64,000 nt of DNA from Anniella stebbinsi (taxonomy: Eukaryota > Chordata > Lepidosauria > Squamata > Anniellidae). Positions 11,127 through 23,333 of the stretch are shown here, piece by piece (position 1 is the first letter of the stretch; every line of letters begins with the position of its first letter). A program made the translations under genes and the position numbers. Under the pieces are notes generated by a model. The model made no database searches and was not told the DNA's origin. It saw only the letters and a list, made by a program, of their open reading frames with translations. The stretch lies in the NCBI GenBank assembly GCA_029215795.1, contig JARDYH010000002.1:275102310-275166309 (forward strand). Reading direction: 5' to 3'.

Positions 11127-11245
11127 GCAACCTGGTGCCCTCCAGATGTTTTGGACTACAACTCCCAGAATCCCTACTGGACATCCTAGCTGGGGCTTAT
11201 GGGAGCTGTAGTCCAAAATATCTCGAGGACACCAAATTGCCTTCC
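11127..11245. mobile_element. Palindromic MITE (ACTACAACTCCCAG family)
   Basis: The left arm contains CCTCCAGATGTTTTGGACTA and CAACTCCCAGAATCCC. The right arm returns as GGGAGCTGTAGTCCAAAATA. Further copies lie near 48366, 51226 and 61464. Confidence 0.7.
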
Positions 11246-13540
11246 TCAGTATACAAGTTCCCAGATTTCTGTTGTCCCATGTTTCTAGATGCAGTCCTTT
11301 TAAAAGTACAGGATGGATGATTGAAAAGTGGATTACCACATAATGTTCCCATGTAGCTGTGCTCACATAATATCTTTCCAGAGTCCAGGTGTAGCCTCTG
11401 AGCAGTACATCAGAAAAGGTCAAGTACCTCTTCCCTTTGTATCATCCGAAAATATCATTGGTATATGCCTCCATTAATTAAAATTTTGAATAGAATAGGC
11501 TGAAAAACTGATCCTATACATAGATTATTCCAGAGTTGAATCTGTCCTTTTCAGACTGCTAAACTGCCACTAATTGCTTCTCTCCAAATAGAGATTAGTC
11601 TCCTCCCACTATTTCTTGACATGAGTGAAATTCACCTGATAAACTTGAACTTCTCCTAGCAACGACCCACACATGCTCAAAAGCCAACAAACTAACAACC
11701 ACCCTCATATTTTGTAGTCCAGCAAGAGGGTTGCACTCAAGCAACAAGGAGCAGAAAGTCGCATTTTGGCAAACTGGCAGAACAAAACATATCCAAGAAA
11801 CCAGAAGCTAATAATATATTTACTTGGTAAGCTTCACAGAAATTTCTGCAGACAAGAGAAAATGTTGAAAGAAACCACAAGGATGGATTTATATTGTTCT
11901 GCAATGCTCTTGATGGAAATATTGTCCAGGAGGTACTATCCTACAGCAGGATGAAGCAACCTGCTTCAGGTGGCACTATGAAGAGGGCATAGATGAAGGC
12001 AAGAACTGGTTGCTTGCATTGTTGCAGCAAGGCTTTTTAAAGTGTTGGCCCTGGAAGTGGGGCTGGGAGAGCACCATTTGGGCTCCAGGCAGCTAAAATG
12101 TCTTGGCCTGGCAGTAGTTGAAGGTGTCAGTATTCTTTCTGTGACTGTAATTCAAGCTTTGTGCCCCAACCCTAAGAGACCGCAGAAGAACAGCAATGCT
12201 TGTTGATGCAACAGAAATCTGGTACATTATACACCCAATTCTCTCTTTACTGATGACTCTCCTGAAGATGAAGCCCTTTTTAAAACCCAGGATGCCCCAA
12301 AAAGCTGCCTCTCTGGATGCTCTTTCATCTCAACACTGACAATGAAGGTTGATGGAGGGCAAAATGAACATTGAATCCTCTTCACCTTGTATGCCCTCTT
12401 GAGGCTTTGGCAGAGCTGTACTCAGTTTACAGCCTTTGTGATCTAGTAACGGAGGCCAAGTAAGCGAATTTCCTGAAACCCAAGTTTCTAAAACCTTGTG
12501 ATCGCAAATCCCTTTCAGTCAAGGAACAACAACAAAAGCAGGTGAACATGAAACAAAGGGGAAATTAATTTTAAATTAATCAAGGTTGGAGGGGGCACAC
12601 ATGAGAGATTATTCTTTTCCTTTAATAAACTAAACTAAGATGGCTTTGTATTCCTACTGAATTCCTATTGAATTTTACTCTATTAATCACTAACACTGTA
12701 CACAAGAGATAATGGAGCTGTAGGTTCTGAACCACAGGCAGAAGATTGCAGTACCAGCACAGCAGGAAAAAAAATCTTCAGCACAATATTGACAAGGCAA
12801 AGTCACAATCTATATCACAGTTGGTTGTCCACCATCCTGCTTCATGCACCTTGGTCCACCATAAATAAGTATGCAATTCTGTGTTGCTAAATGTTGAGAA
12901 GTGCCTGGGTAGCAAGCGTGCTTGTTGTTAAGTTGCCTGAGAATCCACAATCCAACCAGACTTGGAGCACAGAGGTCTGAAATGCAGCTATCGCCATAAG
13001 TCGCTCCTAAGGAAGACTAGCAACCTTCTAACATGGACCCAATATGTGTTCTACCAATATTTTGGGAAAGTTGTTTGTGGAATCATGGAGGCCAAGAAAT
13101 CAAAGTCAGTCCTGGACCCTTCCATGGATAGAGCTCCCACTTTTGTCAGATGCTTCTAGCCAATTTTCAGTTCTCCTCCACTACTCTCTCAGCCCCTTGT
13201 GTCATAGTCCATTTCATTGAGGAGGATCCCCCAACCCTATGTGCAGCTCTTTGGGGAGCTCTGAGGGCTGCCGGGGAAAGAAGGGGTGGGGAAATTAGCT
13301 TCCTGAGGTCTACATTAGATGTTGCCCATATATATATATATATATATATATGGAGTATGTGTGTGTGTGCATGTGTGTATTATAATGAGAACAAATATCA
13401 GCATCTATACTTGATTGGAATTTGAGCAGAAGTTTGAAAGTCTTCCACATAAGAAATAAACTATGATGCCATAACATCTTCTTTAAAACTAAGATTCCTT
13501 GCTTGATGCACTTGCTGAATAAGTTTGTACATGATCATAG
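11246..13540. other. Mostly unassigned intronic DNA with an (AT)12 tract
   Basis: The only clear landmark is the AT dinucleotide run at 13328-13351, followed by a short GT-rich stretch. The segment 11430-11660 faintly resembles antisense CR1 but is too diverged to call. I recognise no gene. Confidence 0.45.
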
Positions 13541-14765
13541 TCTCCCAAATTTTATCTGTCTATTTATTTAATTTATATCCTTCCTTTCCACCAAATATGG
13601 CACTCAATGTGGTTAACAATAATAAAATATAGGTTAAAATCAAAATCTTAATTAAGACATAAGATAAAAACACAACAATAAAATAAATAGACAACACCCA
13701 ACCTATTCAAACTCCATTCAGAAGGCCAGCTTACATGCCAAAGTCCTACCTGAAGGACAAATAGGAAGAAACTTTTCTCATGGAAAAGAGTTTCAAACCC
13801 TGGGACCGGCCACTGAGAAGACTCTCTCTTGCTTCCCCATCAAACATGCCTGTGATGGTGGTGAGACTGAGAGAAGGGACTCCTGAGAAAGTATTTAAAC
13901 CTAGGGAAGCTCATATAGCTGAAGGAGGATGCAGTCTTTCAGGTACCCTGGCCCCAAGTCATATGGGCTTAGGATGACCAGATAAAATCCAGGTCAGGGC
14001 TCATGTAACTTTAACAGTTGTAGAGAAAAAGGAATTTGAGCCAGTGTCATTTGTATGCAATTAGTTCCTAGTGAAATTCCCTCTTCATCACAACAGTTAA
14101 AGTTGCAGGGGCCCTGCCTTCTTTTGTATATGGTCACTCTAGTATAGTGCATGCACCTTTAACTGTTGTGAAGAAGAGGGAATTTCACCAGGAACTAATT
14201 GCATACAAATGACACTGGCTGAAATTCCCTTTTCTCTACAACTGTTAAAGTTACATGAGCCCTGACCTGTATTTTATCTGGTCAGCCTATATGGGCTTTA
14301 TATTTCATAACTTTGCATCGTGCCCAGAAACAAACTGGTAGCCAGTGAAGCTGTCATAACAAGGGAGTCACATGTTCCCAGTAACTGGCCTTGATCAACC
14401 ATCTGGCCTGAGTATTCTGGACCGGCTGAAGTTTCTAAACACGTTTCAAAGGCATCCCTATGTAGACTGCATTACAGTAATTCAAATGGCAAAATCAGAC
14501 ATCTCTAGGAATGGGAGCAGTCGGTGCACACCTAGCTACTGGTAAAACCTGGCTATCCAGGTTGTGTGCTGAATCCTGGAATACATCTAAATAGGAAGCT
14601 GAGTCTGTGGGGGAAGCGTAAAACCATCCAGCACAGGTTGAATCCCTATTCCCTGATTTGCCTTTCGATTAACCAGGAGCACCTCTATCATGTCTAGATT
14701 AAGCTTCAATGAGTTTGCCATCATCCAATCCATTACCAACATCAGACACCAATTTAGGGTAGAAC
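13541..14765 (-). mobile_element. LINE 3' region, interrupted by a hAT-like element
   Basis: The complement of the 3' UTR and tail begins near TATTTATTTAATTTATATCC. Further in, GGTACCCTGGCCCCAAGTC and, after the insertion, AACTGGTAGCCAGTGAAGCT, CGGCTGAAGTTTC and TCCAATCCATTACC correspond in order to the C-terminal and palm-proximal parts of the better LINE copies. The hAT-like element at 13970-14289 splits it. It is heavily mutated. Confidence 0.75.
13970..14289. mobile_element. hAT-like dimeric element, 8-bp TSD TATGGGCT
   Basis: This 320-bp copy has ends TAGGATGACCAGATAAAATC and GATTTTATCTGGTCA-type sequence to CAGCCTA. It has an exact 8-bp duplication TATGGGCT at 13962-13969 and 14290-14297. 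The outer 30 bases differ from the CATATGAAAAGGAGG subtype, but the core is the same. It is inserted in a LINE. Confidence 0.9.
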
Positions 14766-15979
14766 AAATGCCTTGGATTTAGATGGAAAAGAGATGCTCT
14801 TTGGTTGGTTGCTTGGGAGATGTGGAATTGCATCCTATACACAACTTTGCAACTGTTTACAGTTGCTTAAGAAGGTCTTTAAGTAGGAATTTGGGGTCCT
14901 TTAGGAGTTACTAATGGACTAATGGTCTAATGTGGAGAAATTCCTGCCAATAATCAGCAACTATGTTCTGGACCACCACTTTTTGGGGTGAACAATTCAT
15001 CTATACATGGAGGCTGCCTTCCTGGCACTGAGTTTGCGCATCTCCACTGCCAAATCCTGTGATATCGCTGCCGCAGGGTGACAGCACAGCTTTCCAGCAG
15101 CCATTAGACTCACCAGGGCTGCCTCCTTCTCCTGCATCTTCCAGTGATCAATGGGAGGTTGCCTTCTACCTGGGAAAGCCCCTGCCGCAGCACCAGAGTA
15201 AGGACACATGGCAGAAGAGCTGCACTGACCTCGCTCAGGCAGGAAAAGTCCCTGACTTTTCTGCTGTGGAACTTTGGCTCTTTGCCCCGGAACAAAGATG
15301 GCGTATAACAGCCCCATGGGCACTTAGGCTTGGCAACAGGGTTATGGAAATTATGGCTTGCCCAACTGGACTGGAAGCTAGGGATGAGGCAAAAATTTGC
15401 CTGGGCCTGCAAGGGAGCCAGATGCCCCTGCATCTGGCTCACTTGGGCTACAATGAATGCGCCCAGTGGATCTTCATCCCATGGTTGCTTTAATGACAAA
15501 TGGGGCACAGGTTCGGGCAGGACTCACTTCCGCCCTGACCTGCACATGCCCTTTGTCCTTTCCCCCCTGGTGTAGTAATGGAGGCTGCCATTACCACAGT
15601 GGGTGGAAATATGCAATTTCCCTAAGGCTGGGAAAATTGTGTATTTTTATTAGAGTAGAAGAGAAAAGCCTTTCTCCTCTCCCCACACATCGGGGACTGA
15701 ATGGGTGCGGGGGGGGGGAGAGGAAACACACTTTCCAGGGCCTCTAGAAAGTGCACAATCCTCCAGGCATGCTAATGGCATGCCGGGGGCCTTGCATACT
15801 TTCCGGAGGCCCTGGACTGTGAGCATCGCTGAGCACTCAGCTGAGCTGGCTGGCTGAAACAGGGCCAGCCTGGCAATGTTCGACAACTTTACACCCCATG
15901 AGTTCTACAATGCCTCCTGAAAGCTACCATGGCTGCTGCTGTTGCCCATTTGGAACAATGTGCTTAGATTCAGGAACTA
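14766..15979. other. Unassigned, moderately GC-rich intronic DNA
   Basis: Open frames exist on both strands at 14997-15886, but none resembles a known protein and they overlap one another. I see no repeat that I can name. Confidence 0.4.
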
Positions 15980-16263
15980 GAGCCTTTATCACACCTACCC
16001 ATTTTGCTTATGCGGGTTCCCCCTCCGTTTCCTATGTGAGTGTAGCCCTTTGATCACACGTGGTCGGTTTTGCTCCGATACCTCAGCTAAGCTTGCGGAG
16101 GAGGGGAGAAAATGGACAATCCCTGTTCAAGGATATTTCGAAAGAGGAAGGAAAAAAGGAGCACTCAGGGTGCGAGAGCCACGCGAGGGGAACCACGTCA
16201 TGTGAAAGAATTGGATCAAAGTAGCGGCGGGTGTGGATCAAACCGCCCATGTGATAAAGGTCC
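15980..16263. mobile_element. DNA-transposon-like element with GAGCCTTTATCACAC ends
   Basis: The left end GAGCCTTTATCACAC pairs with GTGATAAAGGTC at the right end. The interior is GC-rich and contains repeated CACGTGG/CCACGTCATG-like motifs. There is no coding capacity. A SINE follows directly. Confidence 0.55.
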
Positions 16264-16512
16264 AAGTGGCAGTGATGTGGAGAAGTAGTTTGAGTGTTGG
16301 ACTGAGAGTCGGGAGACTGGGGTTCTTGTCCCCACTCAGCCGTGGAAACTCACTGGGTGACTTTGGAGCAGTCACAGGCCTCAGCCCAATTTACCTCACA
16401 GGGTTGTTGTTGTGAGGATAAAATGGAGACGAGGAGGATTACATACACTATGTTGAGTTCCTTCAGGAGGAAAAAAGGTGGGATATAAATGTAACAAATA
16501 AATAAATAAAAC
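16264..16512 (+). mobile_element. tRNA-derived SINE with AAAT tail
   Basis: The 5' part carries a degenerate B-box (GGTTCTTGTCC within GGGGTTCTTGTCCCC). Next come CCACTCAGCCGTGGAAACTC and the CORE-like CTCACAGGGTTGTTGT. The 3' end is GGGATATAAATG with an (AAAT)n tail, resembling the LINE ends in the window. This is a common squamate SINE pattern. Confidence 0.8.
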
Positions 16513-17111
16513 ATTCAGAAATGTAAGAAAGAAAAAAAGAAAGAAAAAACTCAAGGAGAAACAATTGGCTCAAAGTCACACAGAAGTCTCCAGAAAAATG
16601 ACAGTTCCATCTTCCAGATATTATTATGTGGTTTTCACACAGTCATAGATGGAGCCCCATGAGCTCCAGGTGATGATGAAATTGTTAAATAAGTAAAGTT
16701 CCAACAGGCTCCAGGCTAGCTTTGTAATACAGCTTATCCTAATGATCAATGCTGTGTACGACTTGCAGAGCATAAACAGAACTGAAGTCATAAGAGAAAA
16801 ATGGAAATCCATACCATTTTATGTATTATTTATCCAAAGTTTTGCTCTTTTTCATCTTCTCCTCAGATATCACTGCCCTCCAGTGATAAATGCTGGAAGA
16901 CCAATAGCAAAAATGACTCAAAAATCCCCAGGGGAGAATGTCACTGACGGTGCCTTTTTTATATATTGGCAGAAGTGAAATTCCTCTCTACTATTGTACA
17001 AAACTACTATGCTTTGTTTCAGCTTCATACTTTCCTTTCTGCTTGTGTTATAATCATCCACCTTATCTCCAGGCTAGAATCAAGTCACATCTGTCAGAAG
17101 AATCTATATAC

Positions 17112-17160
17112 AAAAAAGAAAGAAAGAAAAAAGAAAGAAAGAAAGAAAGAAAGAAAGGAA
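17112..17160 (+). repeat. (AAAG)n microsatellite
   Basis: An interrupted GAAA run that adds Lys/Glu-rich tails to open frames on this strand. Confidence 0.9.
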
Positions 17161-17469
17161 AAGAAAAGAGAAAAAAGGGGGGACGATTTTTTTTTAGAGG
17201 AATTATAACAAAGGATGGAAAGTACTAGAATTCTAGGCATGTAACCCAAGTATTTCATTATCACAGCCTTTTATTACATAGAAATGAATTCACAATAACT
17301 ACTACGTTTGAATCCATGCTCACCATGCAATAATCACAATTTAGAAACACCAGCCAATCCATACACATGTACAGAAAGAACAAGGGATGGGGGAATCACA
17401 CTTTTACTAATTCTTTAAACACCCATGCTGTACTGTGAAATGTATTTCTTTATTACATGTAAAGGAGCT

Positions 17470-17668
17470 CTATGTAGCATACATAATTCCCTCTCACATC
17501 CATTTTATCATCACTGCAACCCTGCGAGGTAGGTTAGGCTGAAAGACAGAGACTTGCATGAGGTCACCCAGTGAGCTTCATGGGTCTTTGGGAGTTTGAC
17601 CCACAGTCTGCTCAGTTCTAGTTCTACTATCTAACCACTACATCACACTGGGTTATCTACTTCTTAAA
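17470..17668 (-). mobile_element. tRNA-derived SINE, minus strand
   Basis: Read on the minus strand it begins CCAGTGTGATGTAGTGGTTA and ends with the complement of CAACCCTGCGAGGTAGGTTA. It is the same family as 16264-16512. Confidence 0.75.
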
Positions 17669-17703
17669 GAAACTTGAAAAAGACACAGCCAAAGATCTAG
17701 TGC

Positions 17704-18015
17704 TAGGGTGGCCACTTACACATTACCACGAAAGAGTACAAAAGAGGACTCCAACCTGCCTAAAATTTGCAAATGCTAATTTATATGTATAGATTCTAAC
17801 TTAGAAATAATTGCTGTAATTTACATAGAAATACAATGCATCTCATTATAGAGGGAAAGATCCTGACCAGGTGACTTGTCTGCTCATTCTACTTTCCGGT
17901 TGCCAACTGTTGACGGGGAATTTTAAGGCCCAGATGCTCTCCCTCATTATTATTATTTTTTAAACCATGAAACTGTAAACCAGGACTGTAAATTAGGAAC
18001 ATGGCCACTCTATCT
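17704..18015. mobile_element. hAT-like non-autonomous element (TAGGGTGGCCACTT ends)
   Basis: The left end TAGGGTGGCCA and the right end TGGCCACTCTA form an imperfect inverted repeat. The interior shares TGACCAGGTGACTTGT and GGGGAATTTTAAGG with 8640-9360. No target duplication is evident. Confidence 0.6.
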
Positions 18016-19584
18016 GCCCATTGTGGTAGGATTCATCCATCCCAAGGCTGTGTTTTCATACCCAACCTCATCAACATGCTAGTTATATCAGAATATAACT
18101 TACTGTTTTTTTAGGAACTTTGAAAACTATTTTTACAGTTTTCTTTACAGATCTTTATTTTTAGGCACATAAAAATCTTTCACATTTTCCAAAGCTACTT
18201 CACAAAGGCAATGATTCCAAAAAGCAATTTGTTTATTTGAGGGTGCAATTCCTGGGGGAAAATACACATCAGAGATGTAATATTTGAAAAGATGTAATAT
18301 TTAAATAACTCACCCCATTTTACTATCTTCAGTATAACTAAATTCTGAAATTTAGTTTGGGTTTTTTTAAGTTTGGGTTTGTTTAAAGATTTCATTGTCA
18401 TTGTCATCTTGCTTTTATCTAACATCATATTATTTTCATTTTAGTGCTTCCCTCTCCCCCACCAGCAATTAAAAAGTATCCAAATTAGAGAATGTCTTTA
18501 GGGAATAAATTGGTGTCATTTCTTTTAGAGCCTAAAATTATATCAGGCACTGACTTTTTCTAGTTGCAAAGTTGCCATTTTTACACCCTCACCTCCCTTT
18601 CAGTGGTATATGACATACATACCTGTCAAACTTGAATTCTGGGTCATTTTTATCAGATCAGGAGGATGCCCTAAATTCTAACAGTTGCGGAGAAAAAACA
18701 TTTGGGATTAGATCCAGATTTAGACACGTGCAACTGGGGTGGTGGAACCAGACATCCCTGTCCCCTCTTTCCCATGGCAGCTTCTCCAAAGGCCTGAAAA
18801 TGCTTCACAGAGGGTTGGAGAACCCTGCTGAAGGAGGTGCATTTTGGTGCAGGGAGAAGGGGGTTTCTAAGTTATCACAGCACTTTTTGCCTTCATGCTT
18901 AGACAGAGCTAACGTGGTCATTTTAGCTCGGGTTTGAAGATTTTGAAAATGTTTTGCCTTTTTAATCCCCTCACCTCATATTAGAATGACTTCTACAGTA
19001 GAGTTCTATGCTGTCTAAATGCTATCTTTGCCAATAATACAGAGAACAGATAATGCATTTTCCTGATATTTAAAATGAGCTCATATGAAAGATGTGATAG
19101 ATTGAAGCTGTTTATCACAGCATTGTCTTAAAGCACATTCACATTATTTTTAAGGTTTATGGATAACCATATATTTTTTTAAAAAATCATAACAAAGCCA
19201 TGAAAAATCTCTGCAGGCTGAGCATTGCATTAAAATGTAATATCTCAAATCCTGTGAAATCTAGCCGACTATGGATTACTCCCTCAAGGGGAAGCTCCTA
19301 TTGTTTCCATCCTTTGGAAGTGGGTAGAAGAAAGCATTTTACCATATACTCTTAGGAACAATCCTGTTTTATCTGGGGGATGAACAGGATGAAATACTTT
19401 TCCTATAACTCTTGGAAGTATCTGTCACCTGCCTAGTTTCACTCGATTAAGTGCATAATAATCACTCAGGTGCATAAAATCCCTCAATTGAATATGGCCG
19501 TTTAAATTTTACTCTCAAAAATGGGCAAACATAATATTATAACTTTTGCATTATCCTAGGGTATGTTGAAGACAAAGTCAGTAA
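18016..19584. other. Unassigned AT-rich intronic DNA
   Basis: I recognise no gene or repeat here. The open frame at 18632-18937 resembles no known protein. Confidence 0.45.
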
Positions 19585-19735
19585 TCCTATACATACTTAG
19601 CTGGGAGTAAGCCCCACTTAGTTTAGTGTAACGTATAAGGTTGCATTGTAAGGCAATATGCTTTTACCTGGGAGTAAGTCCCATTAAATTAAGCAGAACT
19701 TACTTCTGAATAGATATGCAGAGGATTGCGCTGCA
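19585..19735. mobile_element. MITE-like repeat (GGGAGTAAGTCCCATT family)
   Basis: Sequences such as AATCCTATACATACTTAGCT, GGGAGTAAGCCCCACTTAG and CTTACTTCTGAATAGATATG recur in inverted arrangement. Related copies lie near 38770, 42220, 52390, 54305, 57353 and 62566. Confidence 0.65.
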
Positions 19736-19752
19736 CAGCTTGCCATCAACCA

Positions 19753-20905
19753 TTTATTTATTTATTTATTTATTGCATTTTTATACCTCCCAATAGACAA
19801 ACCTCTCTGGGAGGTTTACAATTAATACCATAAAAATCATTCAAAATATAAAACAACAACAGTATAAAAACACAATATAAGAACACAAGCTGGATAAAGC
19901 CAAGCAGCAATATAAAATTAATACCAATTTAAAATACAGATTTAAAACAGCACAGTTAAAAATTAAACTGATAAACTGTTAAAAAAACCTGAGAAAATAA
20001 AAAGGTCTTCACCTGGCATCTAAAAGAGTATAATATAGGTGCCAGGTGAACCTCTCTAGGGAGCTCATTCCACAGCCGGGGTGCCACAGCAGAGAAAACC
20101 CTCCTCCTGGTAGCCACTTCCCTCACATCCTTTGGCAGGGGCTCACAGAGAAGGACTCCAGAGGATGATCTTAGTGTCTGGGCAGGTACATATGAGAGGA
20201 GGCATTCCTTCAGATAACCTGGCCCCAAGCCGTTTAGGGCTTTGAATGCTAATACCAGCACTTTGAATTGGGCCCAGACTTGGGCTGGCAGCTGGTGAAG
20301 CTGGAAAAGGATTAGTGTAATATGATCTCGTTGGCCAGTCCCCATTAACAGTCTGGCTGCCTTGTTTTGTACCAGCTGAAGTTTCCGAACTGTTTTCAAA
20401 GGCAGGACCACGTATAACACATTTCAATAATCCAATGTGTGGATAACTGTAGCTAGGCTATCTCTGTCCAGATTAGGGTGCAGTTGGTATATCAACCTAA
20501 GCTGATAAAAGGTGCTCCTTGCCACTAAGTTCACCTGTGGCTCAAGTGACAGTTCTGGTTCCAGGAGCATCCCCAAACGATGGACCCTATCCTTTAGGGG
20601 GAGTACAATCCCATCCTGGACAGGGTGAACATCACCTAGCTGGACAGACGAACCAACCACAAACAGTACTTCTGATCAGGATGAAGTCTCAGTTTGTTGG
20701 CCCTCATCCAGTCCATTACTGTGCCCAGGCACTGATTCAGAACAGCCACTACCTCACCTGGGTTTGATGAAAAGGACAGGTAGAGCTGGGTGTCAGCCAC
20801 ATATTGATGACACCTCAACCAACATCTCCAGATAACCTCTCCCAGCGGTTTCATGTAAATGTTGAACAGCATGGGGGATAATATACATCTAACTGTATCT
20901 GACCC
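19753..20905 (-). mobile_element. LINE fragment with reverse-transcriptase palm motif and (AAAT)n tail
   Basis: On the minus strand three frames cover the protein. At 20636-20872 the palm is seen as HQYVADTQLYLSF. At 20424-20660 there is SLEPQ...RLIYQLHPNLD. At 19956-20420 the C-terminal part shows LVQNKAARLLMGTGQRDHIT, KALNGLGPGYLKECL and APRLWNELPREV. The canonical YADD is YVAD here (bases 20792-20803), so the first catalytic aspartate is lost. Frame breaks and 5' truncation also mark it as dead. It is the longest coding LINE remnant in the window. Confidence 0.9.
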
Positions 20906-20966
20906 AGTGATGTAATGACAAATGTTTCAATTCTCTTCTACAATATTTTATGGGTCCTCTGCTTTC

Positions 20967-20969
<3 letters not shown>

Positions 20970-21008
<39 letters not shown>
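20970..21008 (+). repeat. (GT)n microsatellite
   Basis: About 19 TG dinucleotides in a row. Confidence 0.95.
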
Positions 21009-21009
<1 letters not shown>

Positions 21010-21104
21010 ATTTCACTGGGGTTGGGTTTTATTGTATTTCTTTGATGGAGATTTCTCCAGAGAGGCAGTCGGTAGATTTAAAAGCCACTAAAATCAATAA
21101 ATAG

Positions 21105-21737
21105 GAACTGGACGCCCCGGCAGGTAAGTGGGGGGCCCCTCGTTCCTCCTTACCTGCTGGGACATCCGGTTCCTTCACCTGCCATAGATCTACTGAGAAC
21201 TAGGCTTCGCGGCCTAGTCCTCAGTAGAGCGCCAGGTGATGACCACTTGGCGCTCTACTGAGAACTAGGCTGCGAAGCCTAGTTCTCAGTAGATCTACGG
21301 CAAGTGAAGGAACTGGACGAATCAGCAGGTAAGTGGGGGGCCCTCCCTCCTCCCCCTCGCGCTCCTTACTTGCCGGGGCCGTCCGCGGGCACCTGCGGAT
21401 GGCAGAGGATGGCCCCAGCAGGTAAGCCCCTCCCCTCACGCTCCTTACATGCCGGGGCCGTCCGCTGTGGACGGCCCTGGCAGGTAAGCCCCCTCCCCGC
21501 ATTTGCGCTCCTTACCTGCTGGGGCCGTCTGCAGATGGCCCTGGCAGGTGAGGAGCGCAAGTGGGGGGAGGGGGTCCAATCCTCCAATCCAATACGATCC
21601 AGATTGGGTCTTTTTCGGATCAGATCGTATTGCATTGGCCGATCCAGGTGCTGAGGATCAGATCGGATAATTTTATCCAATCCAGCCCGGATCGGATCCA
21701 GATCGTGGATCAGACCCGATCCAGCGCACACCCCTAC
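21105..21737. mobile_element. GC-rich composite foldback element with a GATC-dense end
   Basis: The block opens with several nested hairpins (21180-21300) built on CTACTGAGAACTAGGC and its complement. Repeated TTACCTGCTGGGGCCGTC motifs in both orientations follow (to about 21550), and then a GATC-rich stretch (21596-21722). The right boundary CGCACACCCCTA resembles hAT-type ends of the form TAGGGGTGTGC. The left boundary is uncertain. Nothing coding is recognised despite open frames on both strands. Confidence 0.65.
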
Positions 21738-21929
21738 TATTCACATATTTTGAATCTGAATAGAGCGAACATGAGAGAAAAGGGTGCACTTCAGCCCCCC
21801 GCCCCTCTCCACCATCACATTTGTTGCTCCCTACTTATAGAGGGTGACAGTCTGAAGAGGAGTGCCCCCTGTATCCATGGAGGTTCTCCATGCAAGCAAG
21901 AACTCTGGAAAATAAGGGTTCTTGCTCAG

Positions 21930-22056
21930 ATATTATTTATTAATTAAAATATTTATATCCCACCCTATATCACAAGGATCTCAGGCCGGCATACAGATAA
22001 AATCATACATATAAAATAGAACAATAAATATACAATTCTAAAACAAACTACAGCAT
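21930..22056 (-). mobile_element. LINE or SINE 3' end fragment
   Basis: The complement contains the GGGTGGGATATAAATATTTTA type of 3' end seen on the SINEs and LINEs of this window. It directly abuts the (ATA)n tail of the next LINE. Confidence 0.55.
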
Positions 22057-22058
22057 AA

Positions 22059-22060
22059 TG

Positions 22061-22092
<32 letters not shown>

Positions 22093-23040
22093 TTATTTCT
22101 TACCCGCCTCTCCGCCTGGATCGAGGCGGGGAACAACAACATGATAAAATACATAAAACTGATTAAAACATAACACATATTATTAAAACTGCATAAAAAA
22201 TCCTAAAACATCCTAAAAACACCCTTAAAACATTCTAAAATTCCACAGGATATGCCTTAATATGTTAAAGCCAATATGAAATTCTAAAACAGCATAATCC
22301 GATTAAAACAAGACAGCGTGCAGGCTGGTGGATTTAGCCATCAAAGGCTTTGTTAAAAAGCCATGTCTTAACCTGGCCCTGAAATGAAACCAGTGCCGGC
22401 GCCAGTCGGGCCTCCAGGGGGAGGATATTGCACAGCTGCGCTGCCACAACAGAGAAAGCTCTCTCCCATGTCCTACCATAGTGTATATCTTGTGTTGATG
22501 GGGCATGGAGAAGGGCTCTTCTGGCAGATCTCAGGTCCCGGGCAGGCAGATATAGGGAAAGGCACTCCCTCACGTATCAAGGTCCCAAGCTGTTTAGGGC
22601 TTTAAACGTCATTACCAACACCTTGAATTCTGATTAGAAATGTATTGGCCGCCAGTGCAATTCCTTTAAGACCGGTGTTATATGGGCTCTATGAGATGTT
22701 CCAGTCAGCAATCTAGCTGCTGCATTTTGCACTTGCTACAACCTCTGTGTCGTCTTCAAGGGCAGCCCTACGTATAGTGCATTGCAGTAGTCTAATCGGG
22801 AAGTTACCAGCGCATGCATTACTGTGGCTAGATTTTCCCTGTCCAGGAAAGGCCGTAGCTGGCGGATCAGCCAAAGCTGACCCCAAGTACTCTGGGCCAC
22901 CGTGTCCACCTGGGCCTCCAGTGACAAGGATGGATCTAGGAGTACTCCCAAGCTACACATCTGCTCCTTCAGAGGGAGTGCAACCCCATCCAGAACAGGT
23001 CGCTTACCCAATCCCCAAGCTTGGGAATCACCAACCAATA
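22059..23040 (-). mobile_element. LINE 3' end (CR1/L2-type) with (ATT)n tail
   Basis: The complement of an (ATT)n tail lies at 22059-22093. The frame at 22736-23038 shows LGVLLDPSLSLEAQVD, RQLRPFLDRENLATV and LDYCNALYVGLPLKTTQRL. Downstream frames at 22303-22573 continue the C-terminus with shifts. It starts 5'-truncated after the palm. Confidence 0.87.
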
Positions 23041-23333
23041 GTGAGTATTCGTTTTCAGACAGTGACTCGCCACAAGTTAAGAGTTGACAAACATGATGAC
23101 AGAGGGGGATGGGTCTGAAGTGCTCCTCTTCTCTTGTGTTTGCTCTATTCAGGTTCAGAATGCCTGAATAGGGCTAAGGTATGACTACTTAAGCAGTTTA
23201 AGTCTGTGGTGTAAATTCTCCCAGTCCCTAATTTGATATTACACTATCAAATTTAAGAGCTGGTAGACATTTAAGACATAGTCAGTCATGTAGCAAACGG
23301 TCAGACATTCAGATAAACGGACAGCACAGAGTC

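Noticed and set aside
16938..17228. Lys/Glu-rich protein
   Set aside because: The composition comes from the (AAAG)n microsatellite.
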